Shown: positions 9,661 to 19,310, numbered from the stretch's first letter. The stretch: 64,000 nt of DNA from Chitinophagales bacterium (GCA_020628375.1 JAHDFD010000001.1:237853-301852); one strand, 5' to 3'. Notes: generated from the sequence alone by a model not told the origin. Numbers and translations are program-made.

Positions 9661-9706
9661 GTTTTGAGATTTGAGGTTTCAGGTTTGAGGTTTGAGGTTT
9701 CAGGCA
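9661..9706. repeat. Short degenerate tandem repeat (TTTGAGG / TTTCAGG units)
   Basis: The gap between the DUF3109 gene and the TPR gene is filled with alternating TTTGAGG and TTTCAGG heptamers. A similar but weaker pattern occurs at 9018-9045 in the next gap. These are simple intergenic repeats with no clear function. Confidence 0.6.
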
Positions 9707-9721
9707 CTCCTGTTCCCTAAT

Positions 9722-10639
9722 TTACCAATCTTTATCACTCTTAATGGTTTGTCCTTGTTGGGTTCTTAATTTTTCCTGTACTTTTAATTCTTCGTTCTTA
9801 AGGGCTTCTAACAAGCGTAACATTTCTTCTCTACTTAATTCTCTTTCTTCAGGAATTCCGGCAGCTGTTGAATCTTTAGCTGCTGTAGGATCCTGTTGCT
9901 CTTCAGGTTTTGGTTGTTCTTCCTGTTCTTCACCTTTTTCTCCTTCCTTTTGTTCTTGTTCCTTTTTCTCTTCGGCTTCCTGTTCCTCTTGTTCTTTTTT
10001 CTGTTCTTCTTCAGATTGCTCTTGCTCTTCTTGATTTTGTTCTTGTTGTTCCTGATTCTCGTTTTCTTTTTGCTCTTGCTGTTCCTGTTCTTGTTTTTCG
10101 CCGTCCTGATTTTCCTGTGGATTATCGCACTGCTTGTTTTGTTCTTGCTCTTGTTGCTGCTGTTCCTGCTCTTTTTTCATATCCATTGCTAACGAAAGAT
10201 TGTACTTGGTATCCATATCTTTCGGATTCAATCGGAGTGCTTTCTTATAAGCTTCAATGCTTTCATCTAATTTTTCAGAAAGTAAATAGGCATTTCCTAA
10301 ATTATGATAAGCCAGAGCCTGAAGTGCTTTATCATTTTTACTCTCATTAATTACCCTTTCAAACAAAGGAACAGACTCTTCATATCGTTCCTGAGTAAAC
10401 AAAGCATTTCCAAGATTAAAAACTGTTTCAGCCAAATCTCCCTGATCGTTTTTATTCATAGCAGCACGATACGCTAATTCGGCATCTCCATATTGCTCAT
10501 TTCTAAAGGCATCATTTCCATCTCTTGTTAAAGATTTCTCTGTTTCTGTTTCAAGAAAAACAGCTTGAGCCCCAACCATAAAAGGCAAATAAATTAAAAG
10601 AATAGCAAAAAATATAAAACGCATTTTTGATATTTTCAT
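9722..10639 (-). CDS. BatC-like TPR protein with Gln/Glu-rich tail
   Basis: 305 residues. An N-terminal hydrophobic segment (about 7-24) acts as signal or anchor. Residues about 36-155 form three TPR units (GNDAFRNEQYGDAELAYRAA; FNLGNALFTQERYEESVPLF; HNLGNAYLLSEKLDESIEAY). Residues about 160-265 are almost pure Gln/Glu/Lys and should be disordered. The C-terminal end (LSREEMLRLLEALKNEELKV ... KDW) matches the end of BatC proteins of the Bat (aerotolerance) operon. In other Bacteroidota batC sits with batA, batB and batD; here none of these is adjacent. Likely periplasmic and membrane-tethered, in protein-complex assembly or stress tolerance. Confidence 0.7.
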   Translation of the reverse strand: MKISKMRFIFFAILLIYLPFMVGAQAVFLETETEKSLTRDGNDAFRNEQYGDAELAYRAAMNKNDQGDLAETVFNLGNALFTQERYEESVPLFERVINESKNDKALQALAYHNLGNAYLLSEKLDESIEAYKKALRLNPKDMDTKYNLSLAMDMKKEQEQQQQEQEQNKQCDNPQENQDGEKQEQEQQEQKENENQEQQEQNQEEQEQSEEEQKKEQEEQEAEEKKEQEQKEGEKGEEQEEQPKPEEQQDPTAAKDSTAAGIPEERELSREEMLRLLEALKNEELKVQEKLRTQQGQTIKSDKDW

Positions 10640-10899
10640 TTAAAAATCGATGAAAGTAAGGCGTACAATAATTGTCCTTATTAAACGCAAAATTATTCGA
10701 TTTTAAGTTCTTAAAGTTCCATTTCTCATCTTTTAAGCTTTATTTATTGGTACGAAAAAAATTAAAGTCATAACTTTATACGTTTACACTTGTTGTGTAT
10801 TAAGTAATTCTTTAAAATGGAATTCATTTTCGATCACTCAGAAAGAATTTACTTCTTTGAATTAAGCTGAATTATTAATGCACCTAATAATCTTAAATC

Positions 10900-12105
10900 A
10901 TGTTTAAACATTTACTATACCTCTTCCCAATTTTAGGCATTTTGAATTTACAGGCTCAGGAACGATATGTAGATAAAGTTTTTGAAGAAGTAACCGTACA
11001 TTCCGATGTTATTTATTCTGATTCTACTGGTTATTATATGGATATATATGAACCCGCAGGCGACACCATGGCACAACGTCCATTGTTGATTTTTGCACAT
11101 GGTGGAGCATTCATAGATGGAAGCCCCAGAACAAGTACTTCTGTAGATTTTTGCACTCAATTTGCTCAACGTGGTTATGTAACTGCTTCTATTCAATATA
11201 AATTGGCTGATTATCCAGCACTTTTAGTCGATTCGTTGGCGATGTTCGATGTTGTTGTGAAAGCAATGGGAGATGCAAAAGCTGCAATTCGCTATTTCAA
11301 TAAAGATGCTGTAACGAATAAAACTTACAGAACCGATCCTGATCGTGTATTTATTGGTGGAAATTCAGCAGGTGGTATTTTATCGATGCACATGGCTTAT
11401 TTAGATGAAAATGATATTCTACCTGAAAAATTAAATGAGGTTTATGAAGCTAATGGTGGTTTTGAAGGAGAACGTGGCAATCCGGGTTATCCTTCAGATG
11501 TAATTGGTGTTATTAATCTTGCAGGTGGTTTGAATGTTTTATCACTAGTTGATGGTAATTCTCCTGAAACTTTTTCTGCTCACGGTGATATAGACAGTGT
11601 TGTTCCGTTCGACTGTAACGATGTTTATTGGGCTGACCCGATTATTGGCGTTCTGGATATGACGGATATTTGTGGCAGTAGCGTTATACATCCTATATTG
11701 GATGAGCTTGGCATCAGAAATGAATTAATTGTTTATGAAAATGCCGACCACACACCTTGGTCTTTCAATGCAAGCATGCGTGATGATATCATACAAATGG
11801 CGGCAGATTTCCTAGCTCCTTTGACTGTACCGATCATTACTTCAAATGAAAATGACCTAAATAACATAGACTGGAAATTATATCCTAATCCAAGTAATGG
11901 CTTACTAACCTTAGAACACGATCTGCAAGATCCTTTTTCAATTAATATTTATGAAACAACAGGAAGACTTGTTAAACAACAAGATTTTTCAGCCTTCAAC
12001 CAAAAAACAAGTATTAACTGTTCGGATCTAAGAGCAGGGGCTTACATTCTGGAACTGTACTCAAACGACAGTAAAGTAAGTGAATTGTTTTTTATTACCC
12101 ATTAA
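10900..12105 (+). CDS. Secreted alpha/beta-hydrolase (carboxylesterase-like) with T9SS sorting domain
   Basis: 401 residues: signal peptide (to LQAQ), alpha/beta-hydrolase domain (about 25-310) and a C-terminal type A sorting domain (about 325-401, starting WKLYPNPSNG). The oxyanion-hole motif HGGAF is at about residue 67, and the nucleophile Ser156 lies in GGNSAGG. Candidate triad partners are the Asp in HGDIDSVVPFD and the His in ENADHTPWSF. It should hydrolyse an ester outside the cell or on its surface after T9SS export; the substrate is unknown. It is the first gene of a plus-strand run, divergent from the BatC-like gene, and a strong terminator follows. Confidence 0.85.
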   Translation: MFKHLLYLFPILGILNLQAQERYVDKVFEEVTVHSDVIYSDSTGYYMDIYEPAGDTMAQRPLLIFAHGGAFIDGSPRTSTSVDFCTQFAQRGYVTASIQYKLADYPALLVDSLAMFDVVVKAMGDAKAAIRYFNKDAVTNKTYRTDPDRVFIGGNSAGGILSMHMAYLDENDILPEKLNEVYEANGGFEGERGNPGYPSDVIGVINLAGGLNVLSLVDGNSPETFSAHGDIDSVVPFDCNDVYWADPIIGVLDMTDICGSSVIHPILDELGIRNELIVYENADHTPWSFNASMRDDIIQMAADFLAPLTVPIITSNENDLNNIDWKLYPNPSNGLLTLEHDLQDPFSINIYETTGRLVKQQDFSAFNQKTSINCSDLRAGAYILELYSNDSKVSELFFITH

Positions 12106-12114
12106 GAGTGTATT

Positions 12115-12151
12115 AAATCAAGCCTCAAAACTATTGTCTGAGGCTTGATTT
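12115..12151 (+). terminator. Terminator of the esterase gene
   Basis: A perfect 13-bp stem (AAATCAAGCCTCA / TGAGGCTTGATTT) with an 11-nt loop lies 10 bases past the stop. The U-tract is only three bases before the adjacent inverted-repeat element begins, as if the element had inserted right at the terminator tail. Confidence 0.75.
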
Positions 12152-12152
12152 A

Positions 12153-12306
12153 GAGTATGTTTAAATTTCTATCAACTGAAAACCAATATTTTATGAACCT
12201 GATGTTGAAAAATCGCATTTATTTAGCTCGCTAAACGCATACAATTTTTCTTATTCAGAACCACAAACTATTGATTTTCAATTTAAAATAATTTTTAAAC
12301 ATACTC
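12153..12306. mobile_element. MITE-like element, family F (154 bp)
   Basis: Perfect 13-bp terminal inverted repeats (GAGTATGTTTAAA / TTTAAACATACTC) continue inward as imperfect complementarity over most of the element, meeting near TTTAGCTCGCTAAA, so it could fold into one long hairpin. Both sides are flanked by TTA (12150-12152 and 12307-12309), a likely 3-bp target duplication. No coding capacity. The remaining gap to 12540 is AT-rich and holds nothing I can identify. Confidence 0.7.
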
Positions 12307-12540
12307 TTAATTAGATTGAAAAACTTTATTCTCTAAACGCCAACTTCTTCTGTTTCAATTCGATACCTTTTTGCTCAACAATTACCTATTAAAATCATAG
12401 CCAATTCACTTTGGCATCAAATTGTATTGTATCGTTAAAAATTAATGAATTGGATTTCATCTTAATTATTTTTTGTTTAACTTTATATACCAAATAGTTA
12501 AACAAATATATTATTTTTATAGTGTATAACAGTAGAGAAT

Positions 12541-13740
12541 ATGTGGAGTGAGCTTGAAAACAAACCTGACTTAAAAGATAAACTAATGGTTTATTTTGAG
12601 GAGACTTATGTACCCAAAAGGCTTGATCTTGCCTATGAGATTTCTATGCAAATTGAGGCGAATTATCCTGGTGAAACATTAAAATTATTAAAAGAAGCAG
12701 TAAACATTGCTTATGAGCATAATGCATCGATAACAACAAAATTAATTATAAGAATTGCTGAAATATATTTCAGAAAAGGGCAACTATTTTATGCTAAGGA
12801 ATATGTCGAAAAAGCAATAGAAGAACATGCAAAAGGAGTAAAAGAAATTAACTCTATTCGCCTGTTAAATTTTTTGGGAGGGCTTTACTTTCACGACCGG
12901 GAACTAACCATTTCCTTTTCTTATATACTTGAGGCCTATAATAAAGCATTAAGTGAAAATGTTTTAAATCAACAAGCATTTTGCTTAAGTAATTTTGGGC
13001 ATATATTTAATTATATTGGTCATACCGAAAAAGCAAATCATTTCTACAGATCAGCTGTTGTAAAGTATGAAAAACTATTAGAGCTACACCCTGCTTTCAG
13101 TGCTGATGTAGATTCCCAAACACAGTATATTTATTATGAATACTTTTTTAGTTTGATTATCTGGATCACACATTTTTATCAGAACTACTCAAAAGCAGGC
13201 AACAGCGATGATATTAACAGAAAATTACAAGTTTTAAAAGTAGCTTATCCTGATATTGACAACCAGCACATAAAAATACTGATCGATCTGTGCGATATTC
13301 ATCAATTACTCGAATCAAACAATGAAGCAATAGCCACCGATAAAATGAATGAAATTGAAATTGTTATCGAAAAGCTAGCTTATAAAGAAGAAATGAGAAA
13401 TTTTCTCATGATAAAAATAAAACATGCACTATTCCAGAATGATTTAGATAAAGCTTTAGAACTTACCAAACATCGCTTCTTTAATCCGATCAATTTATAT
13501 AGTATTCCTCAATGTGAGAATTTATTTCAGATTTATACAATGAATAATTCAGAAAAAGCTGTTGATTTTTGTAATGAGATCATACAACAAAGTAAGACAA
13601 AGGCTTCTTTAGTATATATTTCAAAATGGGCTTATGAAAAACTAACTGAATTGGAGGAAACCATTGATGAAAAAGCATACAATTATGCTAAAGAACAATA
13701 TCAGATTTTGTTTCATTCGATTCTGAAATTCTCAGTATAA
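12541..13740 (+). CDS. TPR-type helical protein related to the sensor part of nearby histidine kinases
   Basis: 399 residues, no signal peptide or membrane segment, so cytoplasmic. It consists of helical TPR-like repeats (IRIAEIYFRKGQLFYAKEYV; FGHIFNYIGHTEKANHFYRS). Segments such as LGGLYFHDRELTISFSYILE align by eye with the N-terminal region of the kinases at 46280 and 48070 (IGVLCFHNYRFGLTISFFFV), in the same order. Unlike them it has no kinase domain. It may be a stand-alone partner or a decayed or ancestral sensor module. It is a single-gene unit with about 80 bp before the next gene. Confidence 0.7.
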   Translation: MWSELENKPDLKDKLMVYFEETYVPKRLDLAYEISMQIEANYPGETLKLLKEAVNIAYEHNASITTKLIIRIAEIYFRKGQLFYAKEYVEKAIEEHAKGVKEINSIRLLNFLGGLYFHDRELTISFSYILEAYNKALSENVLNQQAFCLSNFGHIFNYIGHTEKANHFYRSAVVKYEKLLELHPAFSADVDSQTQYIYYEYFFSLIIWITHFYQNYSKAGNSDDINRKLQVLKVAYPDIDNQHIKILIDLCDIHQLLESNNEAIATDKMNEIEIVIEKLAYKEEMRNFLMIKIKHALFQNDLDKALELTKHRFFNPINLYSIPQCENLFQIYTMNNSEKAVDFCNEIIQQSKTKASLVYISKWAYEKLTELEETIDEKAYNYAKEQYQILFHSILKFSV

Positions 13741-13820
13741 GTATTTCGATTTTGATTTTTTTCGGAACTTTATTCATGAATAATAATATTGTTTATGCAA
13801 TCTGATCAATATTATTTTGC

Positions 13821-15248
13821 ATGAAATACCTTTTTGTTCTTTCTATCTTTTTCATTAACCTAACAACTTTATTTTCTCAAAAAATAAAACCAGAAAAGCT
13901 TCAAAATGACTTTAATTTTCTTGTTGAAGAATTGAGACTGAAACATCAGGGCTTATACCAATATGAAACTCATGCTGTTATTGATGGGAAAATTGACAGT
14001 CTTTATGCCACGCTATCTAAACCACACAGTAAAATAGAATTTTACACCAAAGTGAGAGCATTAATTGCACTTACCAACGAGGGGCACACCTATGCAGATT
14101 TACCAAAAGGTGCTATGGTCAAGGCAGGAATTTCAAGGTCATTCCTTCCATTGAGTATTCGGTATTGTGATAAACAACTCATCATCGATCAATATTTTGG
14201 TGAATCGGAATCCAAGTTAAAGCAAGGTTTGCGTATTCTTTCAATAAATGGAAAAGATGTTGACGAAATAGTTCAGGATATTTTCCCTTATATACCCAGC
14301 GATGGCTTTAATGAAACGTCGAAATATGAATGGTCTGCGAATGTAATTTTTTCCCTATTGTATCGCCTTGTTTATGGTGCTGAAAAGAAATTTATTTTAG
14401 AAGTAGAAGAATTTGAAAAAAGAAAACCGTTCACTGTTGAACTTCCTGCGGTAAGGTTTACAAAGTTCAAAGTAAAACATGCTAAATATCCATTTAAAAA
14501 GTTTGAATTCAAACAATTCAAGTTTCAAATCCTAAATGATTCAGTAGCTTACATGTCTGTTCCTAGTTTTGATAGCGAAGCTGCCTCTTACAGTTCTTTC
14601 TATGGCGACTGCTTTGAAAAAGTTACTGAAAAAGATATCAAACACTTAATAATTGACTTACAAGACAATGGCGGAGGGTCGGAAGGAAACGAAAATCTCC
14701 TATATAGTTACCTTCAATGGGATATTTTTCCAAAATACAAATCGGTTTCCATGACTCCAATCATATATAATGACAGAAAAAATGAAAACAGTATCAAATT
14801 TGATAAGTGGGAGCATAAAGGACAATATGCTGAAAGAGGCGACTTCACTTTATCAAGCAGTTATTACTCCACACACAGCTATCAGAAACCTGACAAAGCC
14901 CATGTTTATGATGGCAAACTATATGTTTTGATCAGTGGTGCTACTTTTTCTGGTGGTGCTGAATTTTGTAGTATGGTTAAAATGAATAACAGAGGTATTT
15001 TTATTGGCGAAGAAACCGGAGGAACTTTTGAAGGAAATGTAAGTGGCTATGCTGAAAACATCAAATTACCAAATACTAAGATCCGTGTTTCTATACCTGT
15101 TGTTAATTTTAGAATGAATGTTGATCCAGCAATAAAAGGTAGGGGAATTATGCCAGACTTTGAAGTTCCACAAAACTGGGAGGATTACCTTAGTAGTGAA
15201 AACAGTAAATTAAAGTTTGTTCTTGAAGATTTATTGAAAATTAAATAA
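13821..15248 (+). CDS. S41 family peptidase (C-terminal-processing-protease-like), exported
   Basis: 475 residues with a signal peptide (to LFSQ). The C-terminal half carries the S41 core: DLQDNGGGSEGNENL, then YVLISGATFSGGAEF with probable nucleophile Ser377, then FIGEETGG, and a final GRGIMPDFEV. The middle has PDZ-like features (GLRILSINGKDVDEI). S41 enzymes are periplasmic or surface serine proteases with a Ser-Lys dyad or a triad; the partner residue cannot be fixed by eye. A lipoprotein gene follows after 22 bp, suggesting an operon. Confidence 0.85.
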   Translation: MKYLFVLSIFFINLTTLFSQKIKPEKLQNDFNFLVEELRLKHQGLYQYETHAVIDGKIDSLYATLSKPHSKIEFYTKVRALIALTNEGHTYADLPKGAMVKAGISRSFLPLSIRYCDKQLIIDQYFGESESKLKQGLRILSINGKDVDEIVQDIFPYIPSDGFNETSKYEWSANVIFSLLYRLVYGAEKKFILEVEEFEKRKPFTVELPAVRFTKFKVKHAKYPFKKFEFKQFKFQILNDSVAYMSVPSFDSEAASYSSFYGDCFEKVTEKDIKHLIIDLQDNGGGSEGNENLLYSYLQWDIFPKYKSVSMTPIIYNDRKNENSIKFDKWEHKGQYAERGDFTLSSSYYSTHSYQKPDKAHVYDGKLYVLISGATFSGGAEFCSMVKMNNRGIFIGEETGGTFEGNVSGYAENIKLPNTKIRVSIPVVNFRMNVDPAIKGRGIMPDFEVPQNWEDYLSSENSKLKFVLEDLLKIK

Positions 15249-15270
15249 CTGAACAATAAGACCTCTCCTT

Positions 15271-15885
15271 ATGAAAATAACCCTATATATTTCAATCATC
15301 TTTTCCTTATTTATTAGTTGTTCTAATAATAATAAAAACAACCAAAATCGTGAGCTTTTAGCACACCCTGAAAAGTATGTTCAAGATAATTATAAAGCTG
15401 AGACAATTAGCTTTCAACCGGATACTACTATTAGTCGAATAGCTTTACTCAGCGATACTAACATCCAATCATATCTTGGAGAGAAAGTGATGGATCGACT
15501 TAATAATGAAGTGATTCCAAGTTCTTATGTATTGAGTAAAGACAAAAAGCAAAGACTCGATTTTTTCTTTCATCCCGGAAGTTCAACAAACACCTTTGCA
15601 GAATTCAGGGTCAGTTATACTTCTACGAGAACACGATCTGAATACTCAGTAAATGATATTAACTTTTCAACAGAAAGCGGTATTAAATTAGGTATTACCG
15701 AAGGTACTTTAAAAGCCGTTAAGGGAGAACCCGATAGTATAGACAATAGTACTTATTACTATCGAATTACAGATCGAGAAAGCCCAGTATTTTTAGATAA
15801 ATACAAGATGCCCATTTACTACGCAAACTACACCTTTGAAAATGGTTATCTGATTCAATTTAGATTTGGATTTGAATACCCCTAA
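15271..15885 (+). CDS. Putative lipoprotein, unknown function
   Basis: 204 residues. It starts with a lipoprotein signal (IIFSLFISC, lipidated Cys at about residue 17) followed by an Asn-rich linker. The mature part has no family I recognise, though elements such as GIKLGITEGTLKAVKGEPDS are common in small periplasmic Bacteroidota lipoproteins. It lies 22 bp after the S41 peptidase gene and is probably co-expressed, perhaps as its partner or substrate-binding factor. Confidence 0.75.
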   Translation: MKITLYISIIFSLFISCSNNNKNNQNRELLAHPEKYVQDNYKAETISFQPDTTISRIALLSDTNIQSYLGEKVMDRLNNEVIPSSYVLSKDKKQRLDFFFHPGSSTNTFAEFRVSYTSTRTRSEYSVNDINFSTESGIKLGITEGTLKAVKGEPDSIDNSTYYYRITDRESPVFLDKYKMPIYYANYTFENGYLIQFRFGFEYP

Positions 15886-15942
15886 ACCCAGTTTAACATA
15901 TTTATATTATAAATTCTATTACCTTTATTAAAAAAGGAAATA

Positions 15943-16623
15943 ATGGTTCAGGTTGATGTTTTTTGGGCGTATGCTTTAGGAGGAAGTTTGGCTGAAGCAG
16001 GAGGTGATAAGATGCTCAATCAACACGATTCTGTAGGCAATCATTACTTTGCCTGGACAATGATCTTCCTATCCGTTTTTTGGGCACCGACAGGTATGTA
16101 TCTTCTAGCTCAGCACCCATCCTGGGAAACAATGCAAGTATATGATTCGATCAGCGATATTCCTCCCTGGTTGATCGTTGGTTTTGGTTTAACGAATATT
16201 ACTCAGGGCATACTTGGGTATTTCACTACGCGTTTCCTTATGAAAAGCAACTTAACCAAATTTGCCACCCTTAACTGGATGTTAGGTTATTTCTTGCTCT
16301 TTTTTGTACTTATTTATGGTTGGGATGGAACAGGCATTGATCGTTTCCTGTACGATCGGGATTGTTTTAATGGAACAGCCTGGACAGCCGGAGCCGGATT
16401 TCAGGAAGGGGCAGGTGTATATTTTCTTATCAGCTCGGTAGCTAAAACACTATATATTGAAGGCGCCTATTTGCTTATCCCCTACTTTTTACTGGTAGCA
16501 CGTTGGGCTCAACACAATCGTCAATATGGCATTCCTGCTATACTGAAATTATTAATGCGTGTTTTTCTAATGGCATTGCCAGCGGCTATTTTGTGCGCAG
16601 CAGCACTTTGGTTGTTTTTATGA
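15943..16623 (+). CDS. Polytopic membrane protein, unknown function
   Basis: 226 residues with about five hydrophobic segments (about 33-55, 75-95, 104-125, 160-185 and 200-225). Trp/Gly-rich loops, including WDGTGIDRFLYDRDCFNGTA, lie between segments 3 and 4. It begins directly with a hydrophobic stretch and has no cleavable signal. I do not recognise the family. Neighbours on the same strand give no functional hint. Confidence 0.7.
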   Translation: MVQVDVFWAYALGGSLAEAGGDKMLNQHDSVGNHYFAWTMIFLSVFWAPTGMYLLAQHPSWETMQVYDSISDIPPWLIVGFGLTNITQGILGYFTTRFLMKSNLTKFATLNWMLGYFLLFFVLIYGWDGTGIDRFLYDRDCFNGTAWTAGAGFQEGAGVYFLISSVAKTLYIEGAYLLIPYFLLVARWAQHNRQYGIPAILKLLMRVFLMALPAAILCAAALWLFL

Positions 16624-16839
16624 TTGATGATTGGGAATAGGTTCAATATCTCATACAATTTGAAATATAATTTTTCGTATAAATATTTTTTTAATTGTAT
16701 CATAAAGTGAATACAGGTATTACATTAAATACAAAACATTTTAGTAATGCTTTGATAAGACAAGAACTTTATGCAGGTTCTGAGGGTTTACACAAACTAA
16801 TAATGAACAACCTAATGGTAGGTTTAGAACAACCTTATT

Positions 16840-18390
16840 ATGCAGATTAAATTTAAACAACTCATATTATTAATACTGGGATGGCTTATCAGTCATTCTG
16901 GTATTTCTCAAGAATTACAACCGTATTATACGACGGATGCTGATGAATTTTGCTTAAGTGCTACACTCGTTGAATATAATAAAATATTATTGCTAAAGGC
17001 GCATAGTCAATTCCCTAATGAAACAGGTTCCTTTGCTAATTATAATGATATTTTTAATAATATCCAAACAATGGCTATCGACACAAGCTATTCACTTTCG
17101 ACTCTTATAAAAACCGATGAAAATCTGAATACTTTAAAGATCTATACTTTTCAATCTACAAAAGATACCTTACAAGTAGGTTTAGATGCCATTGAAAATT
17201 ATATAAGTCAGGAGTTTGTTGTCTTAGTTGGTTATATAACAGAAAATGTGGTAAGTAAATATCTTTTGTTTACCGATTATGATTTTAATGTAAAACGAAA
17301 AGTATTTATAGATACCGATATTATTTCCGATGATGGTTTTGGATGGGGAATAACAATCAAAAAAGATTTATTTAGTGATAATTATATTGTTTCTGACATA
17401 GATAAGTTTTACGAAGTTGATGCTCAAACTGGAGTAGTAAATAAAGTAAAAACGACTAGTTGGGGAAATACTTTACAATTCCCTAATAAGCGATTAATCA
17501 AAGCTAATAGTGGTAGTGGATTTCCAATATATAATCAAGATTTTGAATGGGATACCATTGTATTAAAGAATGACCCACCGCAAATGTATAGTAAAATACT
17601 TAAAATCGTTCGTCCCCAAAACAAGGATTATATTTATTCAGCTGGTATATTCAGACACGATACATTGACTAATATTGGTTTACCAGTTCCTTTAGGGTTT
17701 AGTGATGCTTTAGTCCGCGTAAATCAAGATTTAACTTTAGAATATGTATTTATTGATTCTGTTTCCTTAGAATCAACTCAAGGAATTAACGGACTTCATT
17801 CTTTAGACTTACACAATGAAGACAACATTTATTTCTGTATAAATAATAACTTTTGTGGATACTATTTTTCATCTGAATCTTGTGTTGAATACCTTAATTT
17901 TTATAATATTGATTCAGAAGGAGAAATAAACTATATAAAGTATATTGGAGGCGAAGCAAATTATATTCCTCTGGAAATTGTTGCCCTTCCCGACTCATCT
18001 GCCATTATGTTCCTAGCTCGTTTTGAACCTGGAGAAAATGAACTTTACGAATCTGACACTTATTTTATTAAATTTGATGCTCAGGGTAATCAAATCGAAC
18101 TCGATCCAGAACCTTACACCAGTAACGCTTTTATTCCTCTGAATAATATTCCAGTTTATGATGTGTTGGTATATCCCAATCCAACATCAAATATCTTGAA
18201 CTTTAAGACTAGCTTGGAAAAGTCTGATATCAACGTCAATATTTATAATTCAAAAGGAAAACTTGTGTTTCAACAAGAAGATATTATAAGTCCGATTTTA
18301 TTAAATAGTTTAGCTGAAGGCATTTATGTTTATGAACTCGTTAAAAATGATAGACAATTACAAACTGGTAATATTGTAGTTAAAAGGTAA
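16840..18390 (+). CDS. T9SS cargo protein, unknown function
   Basis: 516 residues: signal peptide (about 1-24, ending GISQ), a large middle region with regular beta-strand patterns (possibly propeller-like, inferred from repeats such as LVGYITENVVSKYLLFTDYD and FSDALVRVNQDL), and a C-terminal type A sorting domain (VLVYPNPTSNILNF ... GIYVYELVKNDRQLQTGNIV). The T9SS would export it and the sorting domain would be cleaved or anchored at the surface. It resembles the product of 31578-33365 in overall design, so both may belong to one surface family. Confidence 0.8.
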   Translation: MQIKFKQLILLILGWLISHSGISQELQPYYTTDADEFCLSATLVEYNKILLLKAHSQFPNETGSFANYNDIFNNIQTMAIDTSYSLSTLIKTDENLNTLKIYTFQSTKDTLQVGLDAIENYISQEFVVLVGYITENVVSKYLLFTDYDFNVKRKVFIDTDIISDDGFGWGITIKKDLFSDNYIVSDIDKFYEVDAQTGVVNKVKTTSWGNTLQFPNKRLIKANSGSGFPIYNQDFEWDTIVLKNDPPQMYSKILKIVRPQNKDYIYSAGIFRHDTLTNIGLPVPLGFSDALVRVNQDLTLEYVFIDSVSLESTQGINGLHSLDLHNEDNIYFCINNNFCGYYFSSESCVEYLNFYNIDSEGEINYIKYIGGEANYIPLEIVALPDSSAIMFLARFEPGENELYESDTYFIKFDAQGNQIELDPEPYTSNAFIPLNNIPVYDVLVYPNPTSNILNFKTSLEKSDINVNIYNSKGKLVFQQEDIISPILLNSLAEGIYVYELVKNDRQLQTGNIVVKR

Positions 18391-18461
18391 CAGAGAATAT
18401 ACAGATTCAAATCATACAATTTCTAATTTTCTTACGTTAATTAGTTTAATTTGTAATTCTT

Positions 18462-19052
18462 ATGAATATCCGAATCTTATTAGCAATATTTTCTTTGGTG
18501 ATCATTAGCGCTTGTGGTGAAGAAAATTACATTCCTAAACCAAAGGCATATCATCGTTTAATGCTGCCTGAAAAACAATATCAAAAAGCACAAATACCCG
18601 ATTGCCCTTTTGAATTCGATATTCCTCAATATGCGTCAATAACAAAAGATACGCTTTTCTTTAATCAACCACCGAGCGATCCTTGCTGGATGGATATTTC
18701 TTTTAAAGGCATGAATGGTAAAATTCATATTAGTTATAAAGAAATAGGCAATCAAAACAAATTACCGAAATTGATCGAAGATGCTTATAAGCTAACTGCA
18801 AAGCACATTCGTAAAGCGGAATTCATTGATGACCGTATCTTTCATAAAGATGATGTTCATGGTTTGATTTATGATGTGGGTGGTGATGCTGCTTCGGCAG
18901 TTCAGTTTTTCCTTACCGATAGTACAACACATTTTTTAAGAGGTGCTTTATACTTTCAATCTAAACCCAATTACGACTCAATTCGTCCGGTTGTCGATTT
19001 CATTAAAACCGATATTCAGCAAATGATCGACACCTTTGAATGGAAAGAATGA
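18462..19052 (+). CDS. gldD: Gliding motility lipoprotein GldD
   Basis: 196 residues with a lipoprotein signal (LVIISACGEENYIPKPKAY, Cys at about residue 19). The sequence follows the GldD pattern: PKPKAYHR after the lipobox, CPFEFDIP, CWMDISFKGMNGKIHISYK, a VGGDAASAVQFFLTDST motif and LRGALYF near the end. GldD is an outer-membrane-associated lipoprotein needed for gliding and linked to T9SS function in Flavobacterium. The partner gene gldE, often nearby in other genomes, is not in this window. Confidence 0.9.
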   Translation: MNIRILLAIFSLVIISACGEENYIPKPKAYHRLMLPEKQYQKAQIPDCPFEFDIPQYASITKDTLFFNQPPSDPCWMDISFKGMNGKIHISYKEIGNQNKLPKLIEDAYKLTAKHIRKAEFIDDRIFHKDDVHGLIYDVGGDAASAVQFFLTDSTTHFLRGALYFQSKPNYDSIRPVVDFIKTDIQQMIDTFEWKE

Positions 19053-19138
19053 TCAAATTCTATTCTAAATAAAAACAGAAAGATAGTATTTACTAAACCT
19101 TCCCTTACAATTTTTCTTTAACTTTAAACTAGTAATTC

Positions 19139-19283
19139 AAGTTGCGATGTATGATGACATTTTTGTACATAGACGACTGTTTAACAGACCACAGACCACA
19201 AAACCTTACTTTTCACGATTATAATGGTTTTTTTGTGGACAGTGGACTATTGTACTGTTGACAGTTGAGATTTATCGCAACTT
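19139..19283. mobile_element. MITE-like element, family A, copy 1 (145 bp, uninterrupted)
   Basis: Terminal repeats AAGTTGCGAT / ATCGCAACTT, with inner arms that also pair (GACCACAGACCACAAAA against TTTTTGTGGACAGTGG), so it can fold into a long hairpin. No coding capacity. This is the cleanest of five copies; the others are at 28404, 36680, 43416 and 56210. Confidence 0.85.
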
Positions 19284-19310
19284 AGGTTAGTAGATATTCA
19301 AATAATTCGT

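Noticed and set aside
9744..10350. Three overlapping plus-strand frames rich in Leu, Phe, Ser or Cys
   Set aside because: They are the complement of the Gln/Glu-rich tail of the BatC-like gene; composition alone explains them.
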